Counted from the first letter of the stretch, positions 7,069 through 16,135 are shown. The stretch is 64,000 bases of DNA from Halalkalibacter alkalisediminis (GCF_028610705.1 NZ_JAQQWT010000007.1:1-64000); one strand, 5' to 3'. Translations and numbers: made by a program. The notes: generated by a model not told the origin, from the letters alone.

Positions 7069-8208
7069 ATGACACTTGCCCAATTAAAGGATAAGCTTAT
7101 TGCATATAGTAAAACAATAGGAGTCGATAAAATTGGTTTTGCTTCTGCAGACCCATTTCTTCAGTTAAAAGATCGTCTTCTTACTCAGCAAGAATTAGGG
7201 TTTCAATCTGGTTTTGAGGAACCGAATATAGAGAAGCGAGTTGAACCTGAGAAGCTGCTTCAAGGAGCGAGGACGATTATTTCGATAGCGCTTGCGTACC
7301 CTTCGAAAATGTCGAATCCACCTAAAAACACGAAAGAAGAGCGGAGAGGGATTTTCTGTCGTGCATCATGGGGGAAGGATTATCATGATGTTTTAAGAGA
7401 TCGCTTGAAGAAGATTGAACAGTTTTTGCAAGAGCATGTTCCTGAAGCTAGGACGATTTCGATGGTTGATACAGGAGAACTTTCAGACCGTGCTGTGGCA
7501 GAACGTGCAGGAATTGGCTGGAGTGGTAAGAACTGTGCAATTATCACACCGGAATTTGGAAGTTATGTGTACTTAGGAGAAGTAGTCACAACCATCTCTT
7601 TTGAACCGGATACGCCTATGACTGAACAATGTGGAACATGTACGAAATGTATTGATGCCTGTCCTACTGATGCCCTTGTACAGGGAGGACAGTTAGATTC
7701 GAATAAATGTATCGCTTTTTTAACACAAACAAAAACGTTTCTGCCAGATCAATACCGAAAAAAACTGGGTAATCGAATTTATGGTTGTGACACATGTCAA
7801 CAAGTGTGTCCAGAAAACAAAGGAAAAAACTTTCATCTACATCCTGAAATGGAGCCAGACCCTGAAATTGCTAAACCTAAGTTAATCCCATTACTAACGA
7901 TGAGTAATCGAGAGTTTAAAAATAAATTCGGGCATGTATCTGGTTCATGGCGCGGCAAAAAGCCGATACAGAGAAATGCCATTATTGCACTTGCTCACTT
8001 TAAAGATCAGCAAGCATTGCCAGTGCTAACGGAATTATTAAAAAAGGACCCCCGTCCTGTAATTAGAGGCACAGCTGCTTGGGCTATTGGTGTAATAGGG
8101 AGCTTAGAAGAGAAAAAGCTACTTAATCAGGCAAAAAATGTAGAAAAAGAAGAAGAGGTGCTTCGAGAGATCGAAAAAGGGCTAAATATCCTTGAATACA
8201 AGGATTAA
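7069..8208 (+). CDS. queG: Epoxyqueuosine reductase QueG
   Basis: QueG carries out the last step of queuosine synthesis in tRNA, reducing epoxyqueuosine with cobalamin and two [4Fe-4S] clusters. The 379-residue protein shows both ferredoxin-type clusters, CGTCTKCIDACPTDAL (about residue 187) and CDTCQQVCPENKG (about residue 245), and the catalytic Asp region SMVDTGELSDRAVAERAGIG. HEAT-like repeats (ALPVLTELLKKDPRPVIRGT) close the protein. It corresponds to B. subtilis YhbA, and the nearby yhbB- and trmL-like genes keep the same order. AAAGGTGAAGGG precedes the ATG. Confidence 0.93.
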   Translation: MTLAQLKDKLIAYSKTIGVDKIGFASADPFLQLKDRLLTQQELGFQSGFEEPNIEKRVEPEKLLQGARTIISIALAYPSKMSNPPKNTKEERRGIFCRASWGKDYHDVLRDRLKKIEQFLQEHVPEARTISMVDTGELSDRAVAERAGIGWSGKNCAIITPEFGSYVYLGEVVTTISFEPDTPMTEQCGTCTKCIDACPTDALVQGGQLDSNKCIAFLTQTKTFLPDQYRKKLGNRIYGCDTCQQVCPENKGKNFHLHPEMEPDPEIAKPKLIPLLTMSNREFKNKFGHVSGSWRGKKPIQRNAIIALAHFKDQQALPVLTELLKKDPRPVIRGTAAWAIGVIGSLEEKKLLNQAKNVEKEEEVLREIEKGLNILEYKD

Positions 8209-8279
8209 ATTTCTAGCACCATTTAAGCTTACTAATGTAAGATAAGGAAAAGATTGGACAATCGGAAGGAAGGGATTAG

Positions 8280-8810
8280 ATGACAGCGCAAACAACTCAT
8301 TATGTCACGGAAATGAATAGTCCCATAGGCACACTTACGATCGTTGCAACAGATAAGGGCGTTTGTCATATTCATTTTGGAGAATTAGTTAAATGTATGG
8401 CATCATTAAAAGCCTGGTTGAAAAAACAAGGTAGAAAAGGTGAAGTCCTTCATTGTGACGAAACACTAAAGCCCATCTGTCAACAACTAGAAGAATATTT
8501 CTCTGGGAAACGAAGAAAATTCGATGTAGCATTAGATTTATGTGGAACTGAATTCCAAAAAAAAGTATGGAATACATTAAGTGAAATTGATTATGGAGAA
8601 ACAAAATCATATAAAGAGATTGCTCAAAGCATTGGAGCGCCTAAAGCTGTTCGAGCTATCGGGGGCGCAAATAATCAAAATCCAATTCCTATTATTATTC
8701 CGTGTCATCGTGTGATTGGGAGTAATGGAAATATGGTGGGATATGGCGGTGGATTAGATAAAAAGGAATTACTTTTAAGTCTTGAAGGAGCTATCGAAAA
8801 AATTTCTTAA
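8280..8810 (+). CDS. ogt: Methylated-DNA--protein-cysteine methyltransferase
   Basis: This suicide repair protein removes alkyl groups from O6-alkylguanine onto its own cysteine. The active site IPCHRVIG is present with Cys142, preceded by the helix-turn-helix SYKEIAQSIGAPKAVRAIGG with the arginine finger. The length of 176 residues is normal. GAAGGAAGGG stands before the ATG. It lies 71 bases after queG and ends in a terminator, so the two may be co-transcribed. B. subtilis does not have this gene at this place as far as I recall, so it may be an insertion into the yhbA-yhbB interval. Confidence 0.9.
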   Translation: MTAQTTHYVTEMNSPIGTLTIVATDKGVCHIHFGELVKCMASLKAWLKKQGRKGEVLHCDETLKPICQQLEEYFSGKRRKFDVALDLCGTEFQKKVWNTLSEIDYGETKSYKEIAQSIGAPKAVRAIGGANNQNPIPIIIPCHRVIGSNGNMVGYGGGLDKKELLLSLEGAIEKIS

Positions 8811-8814
8811 GGAA

Positions 8815-8839
8815 GGGTGACTGTGTCACTCTTTTTTTT
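8815..8839 (+). terminator. Intrinsic terminator of ogt
   Basis: GGGTGAC and GTCACTC pair (with G-U) around TGT, followed by eight T residues. Confidence 0.85.
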
Positions 8840-8919
8840 GTTGGATGAAACGACCTAGGCCCTCCCTATTTCTAAATGCAAACAGTTATGCATAGGTTTT
8901 AAATGGAAAGGGGAAATGA

Positions 8920-9801
8920 ATGATGAGGGAAGAAATTGTAAAAAAATTACATGAACATATTGAAAGAAGGAATAAACAATTTGTAGAAGAGGTCAGAGAA
9001 GGGCAGCAAGATGAACAGGTTGAAAAAAAAAGAAACATGCATAAAGAAAGGGGAGCTGAAATCGTAAAAGTCTCTGTAGAAGGAGACATCGTTCGATCCT
9101 CTAGTTTAGACCATCAGCTATTTGTTGATTACTGTATGCGAACTGAATATTTAATTCAATTAAAAGATGAACTTTATATAGAAGAAGAACGAGAGAATCG
9201 CAGAGCTATTTTTACGAATGAAGAATTAGTGGAAGATGCTTTCAATCATCAATTTGAGTTAGAACGAGAAGCTGTAGCGGATCCAACTGTGACGATGCAT
9301 CAACGGAATATGAATTCCAGACCTTATAATCGCCGGGAAGCGGTTCGGTATGCAGAACGTTGGTGGGATGACTATAATCCAGGATACCGAAAATTCACAG
9401 ATAATTGTACTAATTTTATTTCTCAGTGCTTGCGTGCTGGGGGAGCATCTATGACGGGCCATTCTAATCGTGAGAAGGGATGGTGGTATCGTACTGATAA
9501 ATGGAGTTTAAGCTGGGCCGTTGCCCATTCTTTAAGATGGTACTTGAGCGGGGCACAAAATGGATTACGTGGAATAGAAAAAGAGCGAGCGTCAGAACTA
9601 GAACCAGGCGACTTAATTTGCTATGACTTTGACGGAGATGGGCGGTGGCAACATACAACGATTGTCGTTGCGAAAGACCCAAATGGGGAACCACTTGTGA
9701 ACGCCCAGACGGCGAATAGTCGAATGCGTTATTGGAAGTATGAAGATTCGACTGCTTGGACGCCGAATATTAAATATAAATTTTTTCAAATTGTAACGTA
9801 G
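8920..9801 (+). CDS. yhbB: Amidase_6-domain protein (YhbB-like)
   Basis: The 293-residue protein has a highly charged, coiled-coil-prone N-terminal ~110 residues and a C-terminal Amidase_6 domain. The latter starts at YNRREAVRYAERWWDDYNP and contains the cysteine motif TDNCTNFISQCLRAGG (likely nucleophile Cys of NCTNFISQ). A histidine follows in DGRWQHTTIVVAKD. Such domains are papain-like NlpC/CHAP relatives, usually acting on peptidoglycan peptides, but there is no signal peptide, as in B. subtilis YhbB. AAAGGGG precedes the ATG. It lies between queG/ogt and trmL as in the yhb cluster. Confidence 0.8.
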   Translation: MMREEIVKKLHEHIERRNKQFVEEVREGQQDEQVEKKRNMHKERGAEIVKVSVEGDIVRSSSLDHQLFVDYCMRTEYLIQLKDELYIEEERENRRAIFTNEELVEDAFNHQFELEREAVADPTVTMHQRNMNSRPYNRREAVRYAERWWDDYNPGYRKFTDNCTNFISQCLRAGGASMTGHSNREKGWWYRTDKWSLSWAVAHSLRWYLSGAQNGLRGIEKERASELEPGDLICYDFDGDGRWQHTTIVVAKDPNGEPLVNAQTANSRMRYWKYEDSTAWTPNIKYKFFQIVT

Positions 9802-9976
9802 ACTATTGGATGACTCTTACATGTGTTGCTCTTGCTTAGGGTTAAAATGTGACAGATGAGGGGAAGAAAACGAGGTAAGAGTCATCCTTATTTAGATTTC
9901 TTCTTTCAACTAGAGGTGATATAATGAATTTTGTCGCAGAGGGACAAAGAATGAGAAGAAATTGAGGTGTTTGCAC

Positions 9977-10450
9977 GTGGGCTTACATATCGTGCTTTAT
10001 CAACCAGAAATTCCTGCAAATACAGGAAACATTGCGAGAACATGTGCGGGTACAAATACAACGCTGCATTTAATTCGTCCACTTGGTTTTTCGACGGATG
10101 ATAAAATGCTTAAACGAGCAGGCTGTGATTATTGGCCGAGCGTGACGATTAAGTATTATGATTCATTGGACGAGCTATTTGCCTCCTATCCTGAAGGTCA
10201 ATTTTATTATATTGAAACAGTGGGAACAAAAAATTATAGTGAATTTGATTACTCAGATAAAGAGGTTGACCATCTTTTCGTGTTTGGACGAGAAACGACT
10301 GGAATTCCACAAAATATCATTGAGAAAAATTTAGACCGTTGTTTTCGAATTCCGCAAACGGATAAGATTCGCTCTTTAAATGTATCGAATACGGCAGCTA
10401 TTGTCATTTATGAAGCGATTCGTCAACAAGGATTCACAGGCTTATCCTAA
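9977..10450 (+). CDS. trmL: tRNA (cytidine(34)-2'-O)-methyltransferase
   Basis: TrmL (formerly CspR/YibK) is a SPOUT methyltransferase that modifies the wobble nucleotide of tRNA-Leu. The family opening LHIVLYQPEIPANTGNIAR is nearly identical to B. subtilis CspR, followed by the knotted SAM-binding segments FVFGRETTGIP and RIPQTDKIRSLNVSNTAAIV. I start at GTG 9977, giving GLHIVLYQ as in the family, with GAGGTG eight bases upstream; the longer TTG frame adds five unlikely residues. The length is about 157 residues. Confidence 0.92.
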   Translation: MGLHIVLYQPEIPANTGNIARTCAGTNTTLHLIRPLGFSTDDKMLKRAGCDYWPSVTIKYYDSLDELFASYPEGQFYYIETVGTKNYSEFDYSDKEVDHLFVFGRETTGIPQNIIEKNLDRCFRIPQTDKIRSLNVSNTAAIVIYEAIRQQGFTGLS

Positions 10451-10456
10451 CAAACA

Positions 10457-10495
10457 AAAAAAATCGACCATCTCAAGTGAGCTTGGTCGATTTTT
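10457..10495 (+). terminator. Intrinsic terminator of trmL
   Basis: AAATCGACCA pairs with TGGTCGATTT, flanked by an A-run and a T-run, so it can work in both directions. It may also stop the small minus-strand gene at 10518. Confidence 0.85.
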
Positions 10496-10517
10496 AAGAA
10501 CTATAAAGAGGCTGTAA

Positions 10518-10607
10518 TTAATTCTTGTGTGGATTGTCTTCGTACCCTGCAGTAAAAATAGCAGTAAGGAAAACAATACTAACACCAAGGATGAGTAATG
10601 TACCCAT
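10518..10607 (-). CDS. 29-residue single-span membrane peptide
   Basis: A very short frame encodes MGTLLILGVSIVFLTAIFTA followed by GYEDNPHKN. It has a perfect AAGGAGG eight bases before its ATG and a TATAAT-like -10 upstream (minus strand, near 10644). One hydrophobic helix fills residues 3-19, with a short polar tail. The bidirectional terminator at 10457-10495 closes it. I do not recognise the family; small one-helix proteins of this sort often adjust larger membrane complexes. The strong binding site and tidy borders argue that it is real. Confidence 0.65.
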   Translation of the reverse strand: MGTLLILGVSIVFLTAIFTAGYEDNPHKN

Positions 10608-10765
10608 TTTTATTCCTCCTTGTCACAAATCATAAACTCATTATAATGCAATTCGTTTACAAAAGAAATGAAAAGAGCAATTTTGTGACGGATTAGTCAA
10701 AATTAGTTTCTAGCAGCTAGCTAGAAATATCCAAAAAAGTAAGAAAAGAATGGGAGACATGTCTG

Positions 10766-11323
10766 TTGACAAATCGCTATATTACCAGTCATTTTCCACT
10801 AATATCTATCCTTTTATTCAGTTTGGCTTTTGCTATTTTTTTTCAAGGGTTTCTTTTAAATCAGTTGGTTGACTTAGGTATCTATAATGGTATGAGAGAA
10901 TTTATATCAGAGAGTGGAATTAAACTAACGCTACTTTTTCTTTTGCAATTATTCTTCTTTATGGTTTTTTCAGCGTTAAAATTAATTGCAGATACTACAA
11001 TTGAACTCTCTATGCTCTTTTTTTCAAAGGATGAAGAGGGAAATGAATTAAACAAAGTTAGAGCGGGGTCATGGATTTATCTTGTTTCAAGTATTCTGGC
11101 GCTTTTGCTCGCTCAGTACGTTTTACTCATTGTTATTTTATTTCTTGTAGCAAGCTTGTGTTATTTTATTTATCTGGTTTATAAGATAAGTAACACATTA
11201 ACTACAGCAGGACTAATTGGCTTTATCTTTTTTCAGGTCATTTTTTGGAGTGTATTTATACTTGCTGTTGTTCTAGCATTAGTGAAACTTTATAACAGTT
11301 TTATGGCTAGTTTACCATTTTAA
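10766..11323 (+). CDS. YufK-like (DUF5366) membrane protein
   Basis: The 185-residue product is almost entirely hydrophobic, with five probable membrane helices (starting near residues 11, 50, 98, 118 and 150) and one charged loop FSKDEEGNELNKVRAGS. Length and layout resemble B. subtilis YufK (DUF5366), whose function is unknown; this is from memory and only moderately sure. The start is TTG with GGGAG nine bases upstream. A terminator follows directly, so it is monocistronic. Confidence 0.6.
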   Translation: MTNRYITSHFPLISILLFSLAFAIFFQGFLLNQLVDLGIYNGMREFISESGIKLTLLFLLQLFFFMVFSALKLIADTTIELSMLFFSKDEEGNELNKVRAGSWIYLVSSILALLLAQYVLLIVILFLVASLCYFIYLVYKISNTLTTAGLIGFIFFQVIFWSVFILAVVLALVKLYNSFMASLPF

Positions 11324-11331
11324 AAGGAAGA

Positions 11332-11367
11332 GCCATCACTCTAAATGAATTTGAGTGGTGGCTTTTT
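11332..11367 (+). terminator. Intrinsic terminator
   Basis: GCCATCACTC (11332-11341) pairs perfectly with GAGTGGTGGC (11353-11362, including one G-U), followed by TTTTT. Confidence 0.88.
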
Positions 11368-11403
11368 TAGAAAACAGGTTACAATCCGTATGGAATGAAA
11401 GGC

Positions 11404-13278
11404 CTATTTCATTAACTCTTTCCATATTTCTAAATGAGGGGCCTTACTTGAGATATGAGCAATGCTTGACCATGTATCTTTTCCAACCCAAACACCAGTT
11501 GTATACTGATCGGTTAATCCGACAAACCAGAGATCAATGTAATCACTCGAAGTACCTGTTTTTCCCCCAGAGTAAGGGGCAGAGACTTGAGCTCTAGTTG
11601 CTGTACCGCTTTCCATGACTTCTGCTAGAAGTTTACGCATCTTGTCATTAGTTGTGTTACTCCATACTTCAACCTTCTTTTCTTCCCAACTGTAAAGAAT
11701 GGTTCCGTCTTTAGCAGTTACCTGTCTAATTCCATAAGCTGGTCGATAAGAGCCATTCTGAGCAAACGTTGTGTAGGCTCTTGTTAATTCAATCGGCGAT
11801 ACTCCGTGAGTAAACCCTCCAAGTGCAGAGGCAAGCAAATGATCGCCTGAATCAACTTTAGAAAATGAAAATTTATCGAGATAAGTGAAAGCAGTGTCTA
11901 CTCCTACTCTGTCTAAAATACGTACTGCCGGTGTGTTGTAAGAATGTTTTAAGGCTGTCATTAAAGGGACCATGCCATATTGGCCACCTCCGTAATTATT
12001 AGGGCAATACTCCTTACCATTCTTTTCTTTTATACAAACACGATCAGCATTTATTGTACTTTGGAGAGGAATATTTAACTCTTCAAAGTAAGGTGCATAA
12101 ACAAGTAATGGTTTAATAGCGGAAGCTGGTTGACGGTACATTTGATAACCACGGTTTAGATCAAATTTCTTATACTCTTTCCCTCCTGTAAGGGCAATTA
12201 ATTCATGGTTTTGGTGATCAATCACAACAGCAGCAGCTTGTACATCAGACTGCGGTACTTGCCTGTGGATCGATTTAATCGCTAAGCTTTGCATAAATGG
12301 ATCAAGCGCTGTTTCAATTTGAATCCCTTGCACTAATAATTGTTGAACGTGTTGTTGTAGGGATTGTTCAATCTTCTGTTTAGCCTCATCTGTTTCGGCC
12401 TGTCTAAGTTTAAGATCATACCCTTCCCTTTCAGCTACAAGATCGATCAATTCTTGATGAATATAAGTAACATAATCCGGATGATTGTCGACTTTCGTTC
12501 GGACATTTAACGTTATTGAATCGGTTAATGCTTGTTCGTATTGATCTTCAGTGACATAGGAAGCCTCTAGCATCTTCTTAAGAACCCATTCCTGCCTTAA
12601 TTTCGTGCGGTCACTATTCATAATTGGATCGTAATGGCTTGGATTGTTTGGCACTGCACTTAAAAATGCAGCTTCGGCAAGTGTTAAACGTTCACTCGGC
12701 TTATTAAAATAATACCTGCTTGCTGCTTCAATTCCGTAAACTCCATTACTGAAATAGACAGTGTTAATATAAAGCTCAATAATGTCTTGTTTGGAATATG
12801 TTTTCTCTAATTCGTGTGCATAAAGAATTTCACTCATTTTCCGATTGTAGGTTTGGTCATGCGAAAGGAAAAGGTTACGAACGAGCTGCTGCGTCATCGT
12901 ACTTCCGCCTTCTTCAATTCCTTCTTGTTTTGCATTAGCCATAATCGCCCTTGCAATCGCAATGGCATCATAGCCTTTATGTTCAAAAAAACGTTGATCT
13001 TCTGTTGCAATAAAAGCGTCGATCACAAGCGCAGGAATTTCGTCATAGTTTAAATAAACTCGATTCGTGTCTCGATATATTTCACTAATGACATCTCCAT
13101 TTCGGTCCGTCATGAAACTATTTGATGAAAGAGAAATGTCATTTAAGTCAACATGATCTTGTAACACATCCGATAAAGTTTTTACTTCTTTGACTTCAGC
13201 TGTGACTTCGACTAATAAAAAGGTAAATGCGATAAAGATAAGGCCAATTAAAATCCACCCTGTACTAGATTTAAGCAT
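11404..13278 (-). CDS. Class A penicillin-binding protein (1A family)
   Basis: This is a bifunctional peptidoglycan synthase. A short cytoplasmic tail and one N-terminal helix (GWILIGLIFIAFTFLLVE) anchor it. The glycosyltransferase (GT51) domain has IATEDQRFFEHKGYD with catalytic Glu and GGSTMTQQLVRNLFLS. The transpeptidase domain has PASAIKPLL (catalytic Ser, S-x-x-K), HSYNTP (S-x-N) and SGGKTGTSSDYIDLWFVGLT (K-T-G). It is about 625 residues and close in layout to B. subtilis PbpG/PBP2d or PBP4. The start is uncertain: ATG 13278 has no strong binding site, and GTG 13290 or TTG 13299 in frame are alternatives. It is divergent from prkA. Confidence 0.85.
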   Translation of the reverse strand: MLKSSTGWILIGLIFIAFTFLLVEVTAEVKEVKTLSDVLQDHVDLNDISLSSNSFMTDRNGDVISEIYRDTNRVYLNYDEIPALVIDAFIATEDQRFFEHKGYDAIAIARAIMANAKQEGIEEGGSTMTQQLVRNLFLSHDQTYNRKMSEILYAHELEKTYSKQDIIELYINTVYFSNGVYGIEAASRYYFNKPSERLTLAEAAFLSAVPNNPSHYDPIMNSDRTKLRQEWVLKKMLEASYVTEDQYEQALTDSITLNVRTKVDNHPDYVTYIHQELIDLVAEREGYDLKLRQAETDEAKQKIEQSLQQHVQQLLVQGIQIETALDPFMQSLAIKSIHRQVPQSDVQAAAVVIDHQNHELIALTGGKEYKKFDLNRGYQMYRQPASAIKPLLVYAPYFEELNIPLQSTINADRVCIKEKNGKEYCPNNYGGGQYGMVPLMTALKHSYNTPAVRILDRVGVDTAFTYLDKFSFSKVDSGDHLLASALGGFTHGVSPIELTRAYTTFAQNGSYRPAYGIRQVTAKDGTILYSWEEKKVEVWSNTTNDKMRKLLAEVMESGTATRAQVSAPYSGGKTGTSSDYIDLWFVGLTDQYTTGVWVGKDTWSSIAHISSKAPHLEIWKELMK

Positions 13279-13478
13279 TGTTGTACACACTCTTTTCAAA
13301 TTGTAATAAAAGCTGCTAACAAAGGTTGCGTTAACCTTGTTTAGTCGCCTTTTTATTTGTTAAATCCTTGTTCGTGCTCATTCAGTTTATTCTCATGTAT
13401 TGTACCATTAAAAAAGTTTTCTAGGTGTTGGAAACAGTAGGGAACAAGGAATTACAGCAGAAGAAATTGAAATGTGAT

Positions 13479-13507
13479 GCATGTTCACTTTCTATTTTGC
13501 ATATGTT
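13479..13507 (+). promoter_or_regulatory. Candidate SigE promoter of prkA
   Basis: GCATGTT (13479-13485), a 14-base spacer and CATATGTT (13500-13507) fit the SigE pattern KMATATT-N14-CATACANT with one mismatch in the -35 and two in the -10. The position, 42 bases before the prkA start, is right. Confidence 0.45.
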
Positions 13508-13549
13508 TTATTAATCTCGCTCTTGACCACGAGGATGGAGGTACGTTAT

Positions 13550-15445
13550 ATGTCTATATTAAAGAAAATTGAAAATTTCAGAGAAGAAGAAGAACGTTTG
13601 AAGTGGGAAGGGACATTTGCTGACTATTTAGACATGTTAAAAGAAAAGCCATTGGTTGCCCAAACTGCTCACTCCCGTGTTTATAATATGATAAAAGATG
13701 CTGGAGTTGAAGAAGTGAATGGCAAGAAGGAGTATTCCTTTTTTAAGGAGCAACTCTATGGAGTTGAAGAATCGCTTGAGAAATTAGTAGAAGAGTACTT
13801 TCACTCAGCTGCCAAAAGACTCGATGTTAGAAAACGGATTCTCTTGTTAATGGGACCTGTAAGTGGAGGTAAGTCAACACTTGTGACCATGCTAAAACGA
13901 GGATTAGAGCAATATTCAAGAACCGACAATGGTGCCGTCTTTGCCATTAAAGGTTGTCCAATGCATGAAGATCCCCTTCATTTAATTCCGAATCATCTTC
14001 GTAAAGATTTTTATGAAGAGTATGGAATTAAAATAGAAGGAAATCTGTCTCCGTTGAACATGATGCGTGTCGAGGAAGAGTATGGTGGAAGAATTGAAGA
14101 TGTTATCGTTGAACGCATTTTCTTCTCAGAAGATAAGCGAACAGGGATCGGTACGTTTAGTCCATCAGATCCGAAGTCACAGGACATTGCTGATTTAACA
14201 GGTAGTATTGATTTTTCAACGATTGCTGAATATGGTTCAGAGTCAGATCCTAGGGCTTACCGATTTGATGGTGAATTAAATAAGGCAAATCGAGGGATGA
14301 TGGAGTTCCAAGAGATGTTAAAATGCGATGAGAAATTCCTATGGCATTTGCTCTCACTTACACAAGAGGGGAATTTTAAAGCAGGTAGATTTGCATTAAT
14401 TAGTGCAGATGAATTGATTGTTGCTCATACGAATGAATCCGAATACAAGTCATTTATATCTAATAAAAAGAATGAAGCCCTACATTCAAGGATTATCGTG
14501 ATGAAAGTGCCGTATAATCTGAAGGTTGATGAAGAAGAAAGAATTTATAAGAAGATGATTGCAGATAGCGATTTATCACATGTTCATATTGCGCCACATG
14601 CGTTAAGGGTTGCTGCTATCTTCACTATTTTAACAAGGCTTAAAGAACCGACCAAACAAGGTGTAGACTTACTTAAGAAAATGCGGTTATATAATGGCGA
14701 GAGTGTAGAAGGATTTAACTCTCAAGACTTAGCAGAATTAAAACAGGAAGACCCAGATGAGGGTATGAGCGGAATCGACCCGCGTTATGTCATTAACCGG
14801 ATTTCTTCTGCGATTATTAGAAAGCAATTAACATCGATCAATGCACTTGATGTTCTGCGCTCAATTAAAGATGGTCTAAGTGAGCATGCTTCCATCAGTA
14901 AAGAAGATCGCGAGCGGTATATGGATTTCATTGCGGTAGCACGTAAAGAATACGACACGATTGCGAAAAAAGAAGTTCAAAAAGCGTTTGTGTATTCGTA
15001 TGATGAATCAGCGAAGACGTTAATGGATAACTATTTAGATAATGTAGAGGCCTATTGTAATAAGAATAAATTACGTGACCCTCTAACTGGTGAAGAAATG
15101 ACACCAGATGAAAAGTTAATGCGCTCTATTGAGGAGCAGATCGGAATCTCTGAAAACGCAAAGAAAGCATTCCGTGAAGAGATTCTCATTCGTATTTCAG
15201 CTTATGCGAGAAAAGGAAAGAAATTTGATTACAATTCCCATGAGCGTTTACGTGAAGCTATTCAGAAAAAGCTGTTTGCTGATCTGAAGGATATCGTGAA
15301 GATCACGACTTCAACGAAGACCCCAGATGAGTCCCAGTTGAAGAAAGTCAACGAAGTGATTGCTAGATTAATTGATGAGCACGGTTATAACTCAACATCT
15401 GCTAATGAACTTCTTCGATATGTTGGAAGTCTTCTGAATAGGTAA
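13550..15445 (+). CDS. prkA: PrkA protein kinase / AAA+ protein
   Basis: The 631-residue length equals that of B. subtilis PrkA. The N-terminal AAA_PrkA domain carries a Walker A, LLMGPVSGGKSTLV, and the C-terminal PrkA kinase domain shows homology to cAMP-dependent kinase (DEKLMRSIEEQIGISENAKK area). PrkA acts in the mother cell during sporulation; both kinase and protease-like activity have been proposed. ATG 13550 follows GATGGAGG; an upstream in-frame start would add an unlikely hydrophobic leader. A yhbH gene follows 1 kb downstream, as in the conserved prkA-yhbH pair, here with a signal peptidase between. Confidence 0.93.
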   Translation: MSILKKIENFREEEERLKWEGTFADYLDMLKEKPLVAQTAHSRVYNMIKDAGVEEVNGKKEYSFFKEQLYGVEESLEKLVEEYFHSAAKRLDVRKRILLLMGPVSGGKSTLVTMLKRGLEQYSRTDNGAVFAIKGCPMHEDPLHLIPNHLRKDFYEEYGIKIEGNLSPLNMMRVEEEYGGRIEDVIVERIFFSEDKRTGIGTFSPSDPKSQDIADLTGSIDFSTIAEYGSESDPRAYRFDGELNKANRGMMEFQEMLKCDEKFLWHLLSLTQEGNFKAGRFALISADELIVAHTNESEYKSFISNKKNEALHSRIIVMKVPYNLKVDEEERIYKKMIADSDLSHVHIAPHALRVAAIFTILTRLKEPTKQGVDLLKKMRLYNGESVEGFNSQDLAELKQEDPDEGMSGIDPRYVINRISSAIIRKQLTSINALDVLRSIKDGLSEHASISKEDRERYMDFIAVARKEYDTIAKKEVQKAFVYSYDESAKTLMDNYLDNVEAYCNKNKLRDPLTGEEMTPDEKLMRSIEEQIGISENAKKAFREEILIRISAYARKGKKFDYNSHERLREAIQKKLFADLKDIVKITTSTKTPDESQLKKVNEVIARLIDEHGYNSTSANELLRYVGSLLNR

Positions 15446-15450
15446 CATAG

Positions 15451-15484
15451 AGCAGTCTTCACTTAGGTGGGGACTGCTTTTTCT
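15451..15484 (+). terminator. Intrinsic terminator of prkA
   Basis: AGCAGTC and GACTGCT pair, with an inner CAC/GTG pair in the loop, followed by TTTTTCT. Confidence 0.82.
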
Positions 15485-15579
15485 ACTTATTATTAAGAAT
15501 GGATGTCGGGAAGCTTGATTCCTGCTTGTCGGCTTATTAATCTAATGGTACATTGAAGAAAAGGTGTCGGAGGAATTAG

Positions 15580-16116
15580 GTGAAAATGAAAAGTCCGCAA
15601 TGGCTAGAATGGATAAAAGTGCTACTGATCGCTCTCGTCTTGGCCACGTTCATTCGAGTGTTCTTATTTACTAGTTACGAAGTTCAAGGTGAATCGATGA
15701 TGCCTAATGTATATGACGGGGAACGGTTTATCGTCAATAAATTTGGTTATGGATGGAAAGAGCCCGAACGCTTCGACTTAATCGTGTTTCATGCTACGGA
15801 AGATGACGATTATATTAAGCGAGTGATCGGGTTGCCCGGTGATATAGTTTATTACTTTGATGATGTTCTTTATATTAATAACGAACCGGTCAGAGAGCCA
15901 TTTTTACAAAAAGACATTGAAGAATATGCGTGGGGAAATTATACGACAGACTTTGCAATTCCTGAACCAATTCCAGCAGGTCATGTTTTTGTAATGGGCG
16001 ATAATCGACCGAATAGCCTAGATAGTCGAAGGCTTGGACCTATTTCTAATGAACAAATTGTTGGAAAAGTAGATTTACGCTTTTGGCCTTTAAAAGAAGC
16101 AGGGCTAGTTAGATAA
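15580..16116 (+). CDS. lepB: Type I signal peptidase
   Basis: This membrane-bound serine protease removes signal peptides from secreted proteins. It has one N-terminal helix (KVLLIALVLATFIRVFLF). Box B is YEVQGESMMPN with nucleophile Ser39, box D is DDDYIKRVIGLPGD with base Lys80, and box E is VMGDNRPNSLDSR. The 178-residue, Ser/Lys form is the prokaryotic (P-type, SipS/SipT-like) enzyme, not the SipW type. A CGGAGGAA site serves the GTG start; an ATG six bases later is an alternative. It stands between prkA and yhbH with its own terminators. Confidence 0.92.
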   Translation: MKMKSPQWLEWIKVLLIALVLATFIRVFLFTSYEVQGESMMPNVYDGERFIVNKFGYGWKEPERFDLIVFHATEDDDYIKRVIGLPGDIVYYFDDVLYINNEPVREPFLQKDIEEYAWGNYTTDFAIPEPIPAGHVFVMGDNRPNSLDSRRLGPISNEQIVGKVDLRFWPLKEAGLVR

Positions 16117-16135
16117 TTTTATCATTTTAGATCGT

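Noticed and set aside
7069-10450. Mobile origin of ogt between queG and yhbB
   Set aside because: The gene lies between otherwise conserved neighbours, but its codon use and base composition look like the surroundings and there are no flanking repeats.
13316-13345. Inverted repeat AACAAAGGTT/AACCTTGTT upstream of the PBP gene
   Set aside because: It has a bulge and no T-tail in either direction and matches no operator I know; too weak to annotate.
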